64,000 bases of DNA, taken from assembly GCF_013201935.1 (NCBI RefSeq), contig NZ_CP053833.1, positions 1,860,001 to 1,924,000 on the forward strand, read 5' to 3'. How positions within the stretch are numbered: the first letter of the stretch is position 1; each line of letters opens with the position of its first letter. The notes under the pieces are model-generated. The model saw only the letters and a program-made list of their open reading frames with translations. It was not told the origin of the DNA and did no database searches. Source of the DNA: Arcobacter cloacae (GTDB taxonomy: Bacteria > Campylobacterota > Campylobacteria > Campylobacterales > Arcobacteraceae). Positions 54,756 to 63,709 of the stretch are shown one piece after another. A program made the translations under genes and the position numbers.

Positions 54756-54841
54756 ATCCTTACACTCCTCTAATAATTTTAATATTATTTTATACTCTAA
54801 ATTTAAAATAAATATTGTAACATTTTTATAGAAATAGTTAT

Positions 54842-56104
54842 TTACTCATTTTTCTTTTTTTTGATTATTTCAAAATAATTACTTTTCAGCTCATCTTTTA
54901 TTTTATAATCAATGTTTCTTATTAATTTTAATTTTTCTTTTGATAAAACATCTTTTAAATAATATGAATAAATTTCTGAAAATGGCATTTCTCTTGAATC
55001 GTATTCATCGTTATTAAATTTAATGAATTTTTTCATTAATTCTTCATCAATATATTTTTTATCGTAATAATATGTATATGTATTATCATAACCAATTAAT
55101 AATACATCTTTTTCATCAATATTTAATTCTTTTATTTTGACAAAAGCTGGAAATTTTGAAAACTCAAAATATTTTTCTATAATCTTTCCTGTAAGATTCA
55201 AATTATTTTTTATGTTTGCTTCAGAAACAATAGAAAATAAAGGTGTAAAAATTAATAATGTTAAAAGAAACACCGTAAAGATAGAATATATAAGAAAATT
55301 AATATCATAAAAAATTGCTTTTATATTTGCTTTCATATTTAAAGAAATTTTCATCAATTCTATCTTTGTATGTAAATTATTTTCATTACAAAAAATAATT
55401 TTTTCTAATATTAATTTACAACTAATGAAAAAGAACATAAAAAAGTTTAAAAGAAATATTGATAATAAAGAAAATAATATTAGAATTAATAAGATTGAAC
55501 CAATTTTTAGGAAGAAATCTTCATAAAAATATAAAATAATACTGTTTGAAATACTAAGATTATTTAATAAATTATCTACAAAACCATAATTATCAATTAA
55601 TTTATTTATTATATTTATTTGCAATAATGAAAAAGATAATGAGAAAATTAAAATTATCGTAGAAATAATTTCTAATTTATTATTTAAAATAAAATTCTTA
55701 CTTTTGCCTATTTCTGGATTATAAAATATTTTAATTAAATTTGATAATAGTCCTTCTTTTTCTTTAATTATAGGTAAAACAGAAATTAAAAAATAATATT
55801 CTTCTAGAACTTCTTTGTTTTCTATACCTATAATATTAAAATTAATTTCATCAGATTTAAAATGTTTAGTAAAAACTCTAGTTTCTAATATTTTGTCATT
55901 TCTTTTATTTAATATAACTACAAATATAGAGTAATACTCATAATCACTAATTTCATTAATTTTAAATACTTCATTATTGAATTTCAAATCATATATATCG
56001 TGTACCATAATTTTAGAAGAATTATTAATAATGTAATCCATATCAATTTTTATAAATAATTCTCTATTTCTTTTTAGATAAGTTTGTATTTCTAGATTAT
56101 TCAT
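54842..56104 (-). CDS. Multi-pass membrane protein, function unknown
   Basis: 420 residues. A soluble N-terminal domain of about 145 residues precedes four hydrophobic segments (about 152-170, 200-235, 270-300) and a charged C-terminal domain with LIGYDNTYTYYYDKKYIDEELMK. The coding is very A+T rich. I do not recognise the family. It sits with the 165-residue membrane protein in the same direction, with 86 bases between. Confidence 0.6.
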   Translation of the reverse strand: MNNLEIQTYLKRNRELFIKIDMDYIINNSSKIMVHDIYDLKFNNEVFKINEISDYEYYSIFVVILNKRNDKILETRVFTKHFKSDEINFNIIGIENKEVLEEYYFLISVLPIIKEKEGLLSNLIKIFYNPEIGKSKNFILNNKLEIISTIILIFSLSFSLLQINIINKLIDNYGFVDNLLNNLSISNSIILYFYEDFFLKIGSILLILILFSLLSIFLLNFFMFFFISCKLILEKIIFCNENNLHTKIELMKISLNMKANIKAIFYDINFLIYSIFTVFLLTLLIFTPLFSIVSEANIKNNLNLTGKIIEKYFEFSKFPAFVKIKELNIDEKDVLLIGYDNTYTYYYDKKYIDEELMKKFIKFNNDEYDSREMPFSEIYSYYLKDVLSKEKLKLIRNIDYKIKDELKSNYFEIIKKKKNE

Positions 56105-56180
56105 ATATTCCTTTCAGTTCTTAATTTTTATGATAATATTCTTTTGAGAAAGAAATTTTTAATCCAAAATATCATACATT

Positions 56181-56205
56181 TTTTGCGTCACAGATAGTGT
56201 CACAT
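56181..56205. repeat. GTCAC repeat pair in the intergenic gap
   Basis: GCGTCACAGATAGTGTCACA carries two direct GTCACA copies and a partial palindrome, and is more G+C rich than its surroundings. It lies between the 420-residue membrane-protein gene and the small helix-turn-helix-like gene, in a 206-base gap with no gene. It may be an operator or replication/partition site; nothing more can be said. Confidence 0.3.
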
Positions 56206-56310
56206 TTTATATTTTTATCTTAAATCATCAATTAAATTGAATAAATATAGTTCAATGGAACTTTCACCAATTATAATATTTCCATTTTTTTTAAAATTTA
56301 TAAAACATTT

Positions 56311-56622
56311 TTATGATTTCAAATTAGCAAAAATATCAATAGGCTTTTTCTCAATATTCTCTTTTAGTATATTTTTTTCTGAATTATCTTTATCAACATT
56401 TTTTACTTTTGGAGTAATCTTATTTTTTGATTTTTTCAAATAAAAAGAAAGATTTTGTTCACTCAATCCAGTTCTATTTTTACACTTTGCTTTTAAAAAT
56501 TCTATCACTTGTTTTTGAGAATAATTTAGTTCAAGAAGTTTATTTATATCATCAATATGTTCATCAAACACAGATGTTTTTTTCTTTGGTAAGTTATTTT
56601 GAATAAAATCATCAATATTCAT
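56311..56622 (-). CDS. Small helix-turn-helix-like accessory protein, divergent from the HUH-type gene
   Basis: 103 residues from ATG 56622, seven bases after AAAGG; a TTG at 56640 adds six. The core DINKLLELNYSQKQVIEFLKAKCKNRTGLSEQNLSFYLKKSK looks like a helix-turn-helix of the kind found in small plasmid or MobC-like accessory proteins; the tail is lysine-rich and disordered. It is transcribed away from the HUH-like gene, sharing the repeat-rich 56641-56857 gap. A role in mobilisation or in repressing that gene is inferred. Confidence 0.5.
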   Translation of the reverse strand: MNIDDFIQNNLPKKKTSVFDEHIDDINKLLELNYSQKQVIEFLKAKCKNRTGLSEQNLSFYLKKSKNKITPKVKNVDKDNSEKNILKENIEKKPIDIFANLKS

Positions 56623-56689
56623 CAATTTGCCTTTAATCAATTATTATCACATATAATCTAGCTTATATAAAATATATTCAATAATTATA

Positions 56690-56824
56690 TAGTATTATCA
56701 AAGTTAAATCAATTAATATATAGTATTTCTCTAGTATTAATAAAAAATACATAATCAGGTAATGTCATAAAAAATATTAAGCAATAAATTGCTAAAATAT
56801 TTTCAATGACTAAGCTATATGCTT
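56690..56824. other. Repeat-rich region upstream of the HUH-like gene; candidate oriT or replication origin
   Basis: TATAGTATT occurs near 56688 and 56719, with a related CTAGTATTA near 56733. Then comes an imperfect long inverted repeat around AGCAAT-AA-ATTGCT (56780-56793, flanked by AAAATATT and its complement), followed by AAGC-TATAT-GCTT (56812-56824). Spaced repeats plus hairpins directly before a HUH nuclease gene suggest a nicking or origin region. Function not demonstrated. Confidence 0.4.
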
Positions 56825-57696
56825 AACTATCGTCAAGCTTTTTTATAAAGGATTTCTATGAGCAAGAATGAATCATCATATAGGGTTGATTTACATATTT
56901 TAGACCATGCAGAAACTATTTATAACACTCTTGGGCAATACAATCCTTTAAAACACAAAGCTCATTTTAAATGCTCTATTGATACAAGCCAGTTAATTGC
57001 AAATGGATTTAATTCAAAAGATAAAATAAACAATGTAATGAAATTAATGTTAGATGAGATAATCAATACCAAATATACATTTAGAGTAAAAACTAGAGAA
57101 TACATTGATAAAAATGGAAATAAAAAAGAGTATTTTTCAAATAAGAGTTTTGATTTAGCAAGTGATACATTAAGTGCATATCACAATAGAGCTTTTAGTA
57201 GTGAAATTGATTTTGATAATATTGAACCACATTTTCATTTTTTATTAGACTCTTCAAAACAAACTGGTTTAAACTATTACCATTTAAAAAAGCATTTACA
57301 AACTGTTGCAAGTAAATATAGTTTAGTATTTCACTTTGATGAAGAAAAAGAAAGAAGTGTAAATAAATATCAAGGTTTAATGGAAAAGTGTTCTAGGTTT
57401 TCTTGGTTCACACAAAAGATGACTGATAAACAAGTAGTAAACTATGTTAATTCAAAAGGTGATGATTTAACTAAGAACTTAGAGCTTTTATATGATTATG
57501 CAACAGCAACTGGTAATTTACAGTTTTATATTAAAGCTATGAACAATATCAAAAAAAGATTAAATAGATTAGATTTAGACTTTGAGTTTAGAGGTAATAA
57601 TATAAGACACATCTACCCTATTCCAATTGATGAGATTACAAATGAAACTTTAATTGCAATTGCAAATAAAGATAAAGAAAAATTAAAAGAGCTAAT

Positions 57697-57702
57697 GACT
57701 AG
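57697..57702. repeat. Target-site duplication, left copy
   Basis: GACTAG immediately left of the IS21 element, matched by GACTAG at 60239-60244 immediately right of it. Six bases is within the range for the family. Confidence 0.75.
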
Positions 57703-57818
57703 TGAATTTTTTGACTGAAAATTGACCCACTATTTTGAAAACTTTTGACCCACCTGTAAACTAAAAAAACATACTCTTTTCTCATAAAAATAATAATTAT
57801 GAAGAAAGGTAAAAGGAG

Positions 57819-59330
57819 ATGATTAGTATGGAGGATTGGGTAACTATTCGTAATCTAAAAAAGAAAGATCCAAACTTAGGAACTAGAACAATTGCTTTAA
57901 TGTTAGGTATTAGTAGAAATACTGTAAAAAAAGCATTATTAAATGATGAATTACCTTTATATAACAGAGGTGAGAAAAAAATAAATGAAGCAGTTGAACC
58001 ATTTATTGATTTTATCAAAGAGTCATTTTTAAAGAAAAATTTAAAAGCTAGTAGAATTTTAAAAGATATAAAATCAAAAGGATATAGAGGAAGTCAATAT
58101 GCTTTATATGCTTACATAAGAGAAATTTTAAAACCAATAGCAAACGATGTAAGTAAAAATTCACCTCATGCTTACATGAGATATGAAACAAAACCAGCTG
58201 AACAGATGCAATATGATTGGAGTCCATATACAGTTACTATTGGTGAAAATCTTGTAAAAATAAATATACATCAAACAATCTTAGGATTTAGTAGATATAA
58301 ATTTTATGATGTAAGTTTAAATGTATCAGGAAGTGATGTATATACAGCATTAGAAGAGAGTTTTATCTTCTTTGGAGGAGTTTGTGAAAGAATACAAGTT
58401 GATAATGCAACAGTATTTATAACAAATGCTTCTAAAGATAATCTTATTTGGAATCCAAGATTTTTATCATTGTGTGGATTGTATGGAATAAAACCAACAA
58501 GAAGTATGCCATCACATCCATGGAGTAAAGGTAAAGTTGAATCACCTTTTAGTTATCTTGAAACACATTTTATTAGTGGTAATGAATTTAAAAGCTTTGA
58601 AGATTTAAGAGAACGATTAAAACAATTTCAAGATGAGCATAATTTAGAGATTCATGGCACAACTAAACAAATTTCAAAAATACTCTTTGAAAAAGAGGAA
58701 CAAAGTTTTTTAAAACCACTACCAATAAATCCAATAACTGGGGAATTAAAACGATATGTTGGATTTAAAGAAGAGTTTAGAAAGGCAAATTCTGAATGTT
58801 TAGTCTCTTACAAAGGTAATAAATATTCAGTTCCACATTACTTTGCAAGTAAAGAGGTTTGGTTAAGAGTATTATATGGAACAACTTTGCAAATATACTC
58901 AAGTAAAAATAAACTAATAGCAACTCATACAATTAGCCTTAAAAAAGGTGAAGTCCTTGTTAATAAAGAGCATTTCAATGGATATAGAAAAGAAAATCAG
59001 TTTGATTCAATTGCAATTTCAATATCAAGACTTATAAAAAGATTTGCTAACTACATAAATATTCATAAATTCATTGAAAATATTAAAGTTCAAAAAAGAA
59101 TTAGCCCAGCTTATCACCTTTATAAAATAGCAAACTTGTTTGAATACTACGATGAGGCTGATTGTATTATGGCAATGGAAGAAGCAATTAGTTTAAATAT
59201 TTATAGCTTCTCTTTTATCAAAGGAACAATTACACATCAAACCAAGCCAAAAAATGAACAGTTAAATCTGTTTAATATCAAATTACCCCAAGCAAATATA
59301 AAAAGAGATTTAGGAGATTATAAAATATGA
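57819..59330 (+). CDS. istA: IS21-family transposase IstA
   Basis: 503 residues. N-terminal helix-turn-helix (LGTRTIALMLGISRNTVKKAL), then an RNase-H DDE core: D in MQYDWSPYTVTI, D in RIQVDNATVFIT, and E in WSKGKVESPFSYLETHF. The C-terminal beta-rich and helical regions are typical of IstA. AAAGGAG precedes the start. The stop overlaps istB (ATGA). All catalytic acids are present, so it is probably functional. Confidence 0.95.
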   Translation: MISMEDWVTIRNLKKKDPNLGTRTIALMLGISRNTVKKALLNDELPLYNRGEKKINEAVEPFIDFIKESFLKKNLKASRILKDIKSKGYRGSQYALYAYIREILKPIANDVSKNSPHAYMRYETKPAEQMQYDWSPYTVTIGENLVKINIHQTILGFSRYKFYDVSLNVSGSDVYTALEESFIFFGGVCERIQVDNATVFITNASKDNLIWNPRFLSLCGLYGIKPTRSMPSHPWSKGKVESPFSYLETHFISGNEFKSFEDLRERLKQFQDEHNLEIHGTTKQISKILFEKEEQSFLKPLPINPITGELKRYVGFKEEFRKANSECLVSYKGNKYSVPHYFASKEVWLRVLYGTTLQIYSSKNKLIATHTISLKKGEVLVNKEHFNGYRKENQFDSIAISISRLIKRFANYINIHKFIENIKVQKRISPAYHLYKIANLFEYYDEADCIMAMEEAISLNIYSFSFIKGTITHQTKPKNEQLNLFNIKLPQANIKRDLGDYKI

Positions 59331-60166
59331 GAAATAAAAATACTACAAACTTAAGAAACAGTGGACCAGTTAATTTAGAGAATGGTTCACTAAAAGCAAA
59401 TATAGAGAGTTATTGTAAACTTTTATCTCTTTCATCAGTGGCAGATAATTATGAAAGTGCAGCACTTGATGCTGCTAAAGCAAAACTATCATATCAAGAT
59501 TATCTGTATAAACTATTGCAACAACAAATAGTTGATAGAGTAGATAGAAGTGTAAATGCTAGAATTAAAAAAGCAGGATTCAAATATATGGCAACTTTGG
59601 ATGAGTTTGATTTTAGCTTTCAACCTCAAATAGATGAAAAACTAATACGAGAATTAGCAACTCTAAGCTTTTTAGATAGTGCTACAAATGTACTTTTAGT
59701 TGGTGCTCCAGGAGTTGGAAAAACTCATCTTTCAATAGCATTAGGACTTGAAGCCACCAAACAAAGAAGAAGAGTAAAATTTATAAGTGCTGAAGATTTA
59801 ACCAATGAACTAATAGCTGCAAATCACTCTAATACTATAACAGATTATCTTGAAAGTATGAGTAGAATAGAGTTACTAATAATTGATGAAATTGGATACT
59901 TAGACCTTTCAAGAGAAGTAGCATCACTTTTTTTTAGACTTATTTCAAAGAGATATGAAAAATCTTCAACAATAATTACATCAAATAAAGAATTTCAAGA
60001 ATGGGGACAGATATTTAATGATGATGTGATAGCAACAGCAATACTAGATAGACTTTTACATCATTCACATCCATTTTTAATAAATGGTCCAAGTTATAGA
60101 ATGAAAGATTTATTGCCAAAAAGTAAAAAGAAACAAAATTTAGAGAATAAAAATAACGAAATTTAA
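59327..60166 (+). CDS. istB: IS21-family ATP-binding transposition helper IstB
   Basis: 279 residues, DnaC-like AAA+ ATPase that selects target DNA and activates IstA. Walker A VGAPGVGKTHLSIAL, Walker B LLIIDEIGYLDL, sensor ITSNKEFQEWG, and C-terminal DRLLHHSHPFLINGPSYRMKDL. Coupled to istA by a four-base overlap. It ends a few bases before the right terminal repeat. Confidence 0.95.
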   Translation: MRNKNTTNLRNSGPVNLENGSLKANIESYCKLLSLSSVADNYESAALDAAKAKLSYQDYLYKLLQQQIVDRVDRSVNARIKKAGFKYMATLDEFDFSFQPQIDEKLIRELATLSFLDSATNVLLVGAPGVGKTHLSIALGLEATKQRRRVKFISAEDLTNELIAANHSNTITDYLESMSRIELLIIDEIGYLDLSREVASLFFRLISKRYEKSSTIITSNKEFQEWGQIFNDDVIATAILDRLLHHSHPFLINGPSYRMKDLLPKSKKKQNLENKNNEI

Positions 60167-60238
60167 TGTTATAATTTCAATCTGCAGGTGGGTCATTTTT
60201 AATCAAAAAAGTGGGTCAAATTTCAATCAAAATTTTCA

Positions 60239-60244
60239 GACTAG
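60239..60244. repeat. Target-site duplication, right copy
   Basis: GACTAG directly after the right end of the IS21 element, identical to 57697-57702. Removing one copy rejoins codons ATG ACT AGA GAT in frame. Confidence 0.75.
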
Positions 60245-61098
60245 AGATAACTTTTTAGCTAGAGATTACATCAAATATACAAATGGTTTTCAATCTACAA
60301 TAATTGATGAGTTAAAACAAAGAGATTATATTTTTCCAATAATCTCTTCAAATGATTTAATACTAGAGAATATGAAAGGTAGAAGTAAAACAGAGTTTAG
60401 AAATAGTGATAAATTTTTATCTTTTAACAATGCTGTTAAAAATGATATTTTAGAAGCTTTAAAATATGCAAAAAATGAAATTGAGTTAAAAGATATACTT
60501 TTAAAATTTGGATATAAAGATTTAGGATTTAGAAATCAAAATATTCAAGGTAAAAGAAAAAAAACTGGATTAAAATTCAGTTATGAAGATAAAAATTACT
60601 CTGTATATTTTAATCAAATTGGACTAGATGAAAGTACTATTTTATTTCATTTACAAAATAATGCAAAATCAAATGTATCTAATACTTTAGATTTAAAACA
60701 AAAATCAAATATTCAAAATCTAAAATTCTTTGATTCATTCCAAAATAAAATCTATAAAGATATTTACAATCTTGAAAGTGATATTGATTTATCAAGATAC
60801 TATATTAAAAAAGAGAATGATTCTGTAAAAATTACTTCTAAATCAAAAGATAAAGATATTGAAATTATTGATTCTATAAATGAGATTTTAAGTAGTGGAG
60901 AAATTAGTGAACAAGAAGCTAAATTGATTGTTCAACTTATGAAACAAAAAGGATGGACGGATATTAATAAACTTGATTTTAACGAATCAAGTAAAGAATT
61001 TATTTCTAAGATTAGGGATGAGTTTAATAATGAGAAATAATATATTTTTGATATAATTATTAATCAATAAGATATTTTTAAATTAAAAAAAAGGTAAC

Positions 61099-62700
61099 AT
61101 GATAAGAATTATAAAAAAAATTTTCAATTCTTTAGATGGAAATAAAAATCTAACAAAAAATACAAATAAAGAATCAACATCCGCAGATTATAGTGAAAAA
61201 GTTATAACATTCAAAGATAAAAAATTTTCTAATATTAAAAATGAAATAAAAAATGATTTAAAAGAAGTTGAAAAAATTAAATTTATTGATTGTACTTTTA
61301 CTAATTGCTTTTCAGATGATTTAATAATAAATAAAAATTGTGAGGTGATTTTCGAAAAATGTACTATTCAAGGAGAATTTAAACACATATTTTGTGAATC
61401 AATTATTTTTAAAGATTCTGAAATTGAGAAATATTATTTTAATAATCCTGCAGAAGATAAAATTGAAATAAAAGATTTATTATTTTTTAATTCAAAAATA
61501 GACAGTTTAGAATTAGAAGGTGTTATTCTTAAAAAACAACTTATAAAAAATAACAATAATATTAAAGAAAAATTTAAAGAGATTAAATCTCTAATATTAA
61601 AAAATTGTTCAATAGAAAAAAATTTCATAATAGATTCATCGGAAAGAAAAAAAGAAAATGATTCTAAGCGATTCAAAATTACTAAATTAGATTTAACTAA
61701 TTCAACATTTGAAGAAAATACAAAAGTAAAAATCCAATTTTGTGATATTAATAAAGGTATATTTTATAATACAAAATTTAAAGATTTAGCAGACTTTTAT
61801 CAAAGTAAATTTGAAGAAGTAGATTTTGAAAGAACTGATTTTGAGAAAGTATCAGTTTTTAGTGAATCTGAATTTAATTGTACTTTAAATTTTAAATATA
61901 CTAAATTCTTAGGAAAAGCGATTTTTAGGGATACAGTAGTTTCAGGAGAATTAGATTTAAGAAATTCTATTTTTGATGATGAAGCAAATTTCTTAGATAT
62001 TACATCAAAATCAAGAAAAAAATATGATGAAAAATCAGAAGATTATAAATTTGTTGGAGAACCAACAGATATAATTGTAGCTAATAGAGAAACTGCAAGA
62101 ATAATTAAAAATTTCTATGATAATTCAAATAATATAATTGAAGCTAATAGATTTTATAAATTAGAAATGAATAAAAGAATGGAAGAATATAAACTTTTAG
62201 AAAAAAGTGATTATCGTACATTTGAAAGATTAATATTTATTTTTCATGAATATAGCTCTAATCATTCTCAAAATTGGTTTTTAGCTTTTTTTTGGATTAT
62301 TTCAATTACATTTTTTTATTCATATATTAATTATGATTTTTTACTTTACAAGAATGAGTATAATTTTATTAACAATGAAATACTAGAAATGACTTATGTT
62401 AAAATAGTTATATTAGTTGGTAGTTTTATTATGCTATCCTATCTCATTCTTTGGAAAATAGGAGAAGAAAAACAAATTTCTCATTCATTAATAGTTTTTT
62501 TACTAATTAATTTTTATATTATTTATACATACATGACACATGATGCATATTTGAAATGTTTTTCAAATTCATTAAATCCTTTCTCTATTATGACAGGAAA
62601 TGAAAAACTTACATTTTTAGGATTAATATATAAAACAACTATTGCTTATTTAATTTATCAATTAATTATTTCAATAAGACAAAATACAAGAAGAAAATAA
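61099..62700 (+). CDS. Pentapeptide-repeat-like membrane protein
   Basis: 533 residues. Residues about 60-330 are beta-helix-like repeats with regularly spaced F/L (KFIDCTFTNCFSDDLI; DLTNSTFEENTKVKIQFCDI; DFERTDFEKVSVFSESEF; ELDLRNSIFDDEANF), in the style of pentapeptide-repeat proteins. A helical linker (about 355-400) leads to three or four transmembrane helices (about 408-425, 438-455, 465-480, 505-525). This repeat-plus-channel-like layout recurs in uncharacterised bacterial proteins. It starts 58 bases after the HUH-gene remnant, with AAAAGG before the ATG. Confidence 0.75.
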   Translation: MIRIIKKIFNSLDGNKNLTKNTNKESTSADYSEKVITFKDKKFSNIKNEIKNDLKEVEKIKFIDCTFTNCFSDDLIINKNCEVIFEKCTIQGEFKHIFCESIIFKDSEIEKYYFNNPAEDKIEIKDLLFFNSKIDSLELEGVILKKQLIKNNNNIKEKFKEIKSLILKNCSIEKNFIIDSSERKKENDSKRFKITKLDLTNSTFEENTKVKIQFCDINKGIFYNTKFKDLADFYQSKFEEVDFERTDFEKVSVFSESEFNCTLNFKYTKFLGKAIFRDTVVSGELDLRNSIFDDEANFLDITSKSRKKYDEKSEDYKFVGEPTDIIVANRETARIIKNFYDNSNNIIEANRFYKLEMNKRMEEYKLLEKSDYRTFERLIFIFHEYSSNHSQNWFLAFFWIISITFFYSYINYDFLLYKNEYNFINNEILEMTYVKIVILVGSFIMLSYLILWKIGEEKQISHSLIVFLLINFYIIYTYMTHDAYLKCFSNSLNPFSIMTGNEKLTFLGLIYKTTIAYLIYQLIISIRQNTRRK

Positions 62701-62705
62701 ACTTT

Positions 62706-62740
62706 ATAAGAAAGATGTTAAATCATCTTTCTTATTTATT
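62706..62740 (+). terminator. Terminator after the pentapeptide-repeat gene
   Basis: ATAAGAAAGATG (62706-62717) pairs perfectly with CATCTTTCTTAT (62724-62735) around a six-base loop, followed by TTATTATAAAATTTTT. It lies directly after the stop codon. Confidence 0.75.
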
Positions 62741-62780
62741 ATAAAATTTTTATTGCTATTTCAATAGCATCATATGTTGT

Positions 62781-63455
62781 TTAATTGTATATTATAAAGT
62801 TTAATACCACTAAAATTGGACTAAGCACTAAGACATAAAACATAACTCTTTTTTTCCAAAATAATTCAGTTTTATCTCTTTTAAAATATTTTTGTTCATA
62901 ATAATCATAACCTGCTATTAAAAAAAGACTTAATATTGAAGCTAAATAATGAAATTGATACATAACATTAAATATAAATATATATGCTAAAACAAAAAAT
63001 ACAGCAAAAATAGTTCTAAATTTTATTTTATTTTTACGATTTTCAGCATCATTATCTATATTTTGAATAGCTATGATATTTTTTAGTTCTTCTTCTGTAG
63101 GAGTATATTCTTTACCCTCTGTTGCAAATAAATGCCCGTAATTCAATTGAAGTTTCCAAATAAGATACAAAAATCCATAAACAAATACTAAAGTCATGAG
63201 TGCATATTCTGTCCTAAAATAATAAACTGCCCATAAAATTAAATACATTAATAAAATAAAAATAAAATATATTTTTGCTCTTTTTATCCAAAATACATTA
63301 TTATGTACGAGCTTATTAAGATATATATCATTTAACACCATCATATATGGTGCAAATATAATAGTAAAAAACAAGAATTTATCTATAACAAATATAGACT
63401 TCTCAAAAAATCCTTCTTCAACATATACTTTTGTTAATGGGTCTTTTTCTCTCAT
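62781..63455 (-). CDS. Multi-pass membrane protein, function unknown
   Basis: 224 residues with about six hydrophobic segments in two groups separated by a charged cytoplasmic loop (GKEYTPTEEELKNIIAIQNIDNDAENRKNKIKF). Paired aromatic-rich helices (YFIFILLMYLILWAVYYF; FRTIFAVFFVLAYIFIFNVMY). No family recognised. AAAGGA precedes the ATG. It lies downstream of small genes in the same direction. Confidence 0.6.
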   Translation of the reverse strand: MREKDPLTKVYVEEGFFEKSIFVIDKFLFFTIIFAPYMMVLNDIYLNKLVHNNVFWIKRAKIYFIFILLMYLILWAVYYFRTEYALMTLVFVYGFLYLIWKLQLNYGHLFATEGKEYTPTEEELKNIIAIQNIDNDAENRKNKIKFRTIFAVFFVLAYIFIFNVMYQFHYLASILSLFLIAGYDYYEQKYFKRDKTELFWKKRVMFYVLVLSPILVVLNFIIYN

Positions 63456-63516
63456 TGATATTCCTTTGTTTTAGGTATTCTAAAATATAATAGAATAATT
63501 ATTAATTTACTATAAA

Positions 63517-63654
63517 TTAAACATATAAAATTATTTTTCTTAAAACTTGTAACCAACTGTTTCTTGTTTTTTTAACTTTTAACTTATTTTTTGCTAAGTC
63601 TTGTTCTAAATATTTGATTGATTTATTTAGTTCATTTCTTATTATTTTTCTCAT
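63517..63654 (-). CDS. Possible 45-residue basic small protein
   Basis: ATG at 63654 is preceded by AAAGGA at good spacing. The product, MRKIIRNELNKSIKYLEQDL then a lysine-rich helix, is strongly basic and amphipathic, ending VLRKIILYV. It fills most of the gap between flanking reverse genes. Short and without recognised family, so only a candidate. Confidence 0.4.
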   Translation of the reverse strand: MRKIIRNELNKSIKYLEQDLAKNKLKVKKTRNSWLQVLRKIILYV

Positions 63655-63680
63655 TTTTAATCCTTTGTAAAACTTATAAA

Positions 63681-63709
63681 ATAAAAGAGCAAGAATTAAA
63701 TTCTTGCTC
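63681..63709 (-). terminator. Terminator overlapping the end of the last small membrane gene
   Basis: GAGCAAGAATT (63687-63697) pairs with AATTCTTGCTC (63699-63709) around one base; on the minus strand TTTTATTTT follows. The stem includes the stop codon at 63696-63698. Confidence 0.75.

Larger units (their letters stand above)
57703..60238 (+). mobile_element. Complete IS21-family insertion sequence, 2536 bp
   Basis: Bounded by 5'-TG...CA-3' ends with 54-bp imperfect inverted repeats (57703-57756 and 60185-60238, about 43 of 54 positions matching by hand count). Each end has two GACCCAC copies at identical spacing, the multiple-terminal-repeat pattern of IS21. It contains istA and istB, both apparently intact, and is flanked by GACTAG duplications. 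It interrupts the HUH-like gene. Confidence 0.92.
56858..61040 (+). pseudogene. HUH-type relaxase/Rep-like gene split by an IS21 element
   Basis: The left part (56858-57702) and right part (60245-61040) join in frame once the element and one target copy are removed, giving 546 residues. The left part has EPHFHFLLDSS (H-x-H, residues 123-130) and downstream NYYHLKKHL with candidate tyrosines, as in HUH endonucleases; the right part is charged and helical. As it stands the left piece runs only a few codons into the element (stop at 57718, 286 residues) and the right piece has an in-frame ATG at 60372 (222 residues). Relaxase versus rolling-circle Rep cannot be decided by eye. Confidence 0.7.

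Noticed and set aside
56237-56443. Forward 68-residue hydrophobic frame
   Set aside because: Mostly antisense to the lysine-rich helix-turn-helix-like gene, whose lysine codons read as Phe on the other strand; no ribosome site.
57716-60238. IS21 left end at TGAAAATTG (57716) with a 3-base GAC duplication
   Set aside because: The alignment of both ends is much better with the left end at 57703, which also gives a 6-base duplication and an in-frame host gene.
63687-63709. Inverted repeat near the right edge as attR or island boundary
   Set aside because: It has no similarity to the tmRNA 3' end and overlaps a stop codon with a following T-run on the minus strand, so it is a terminator.
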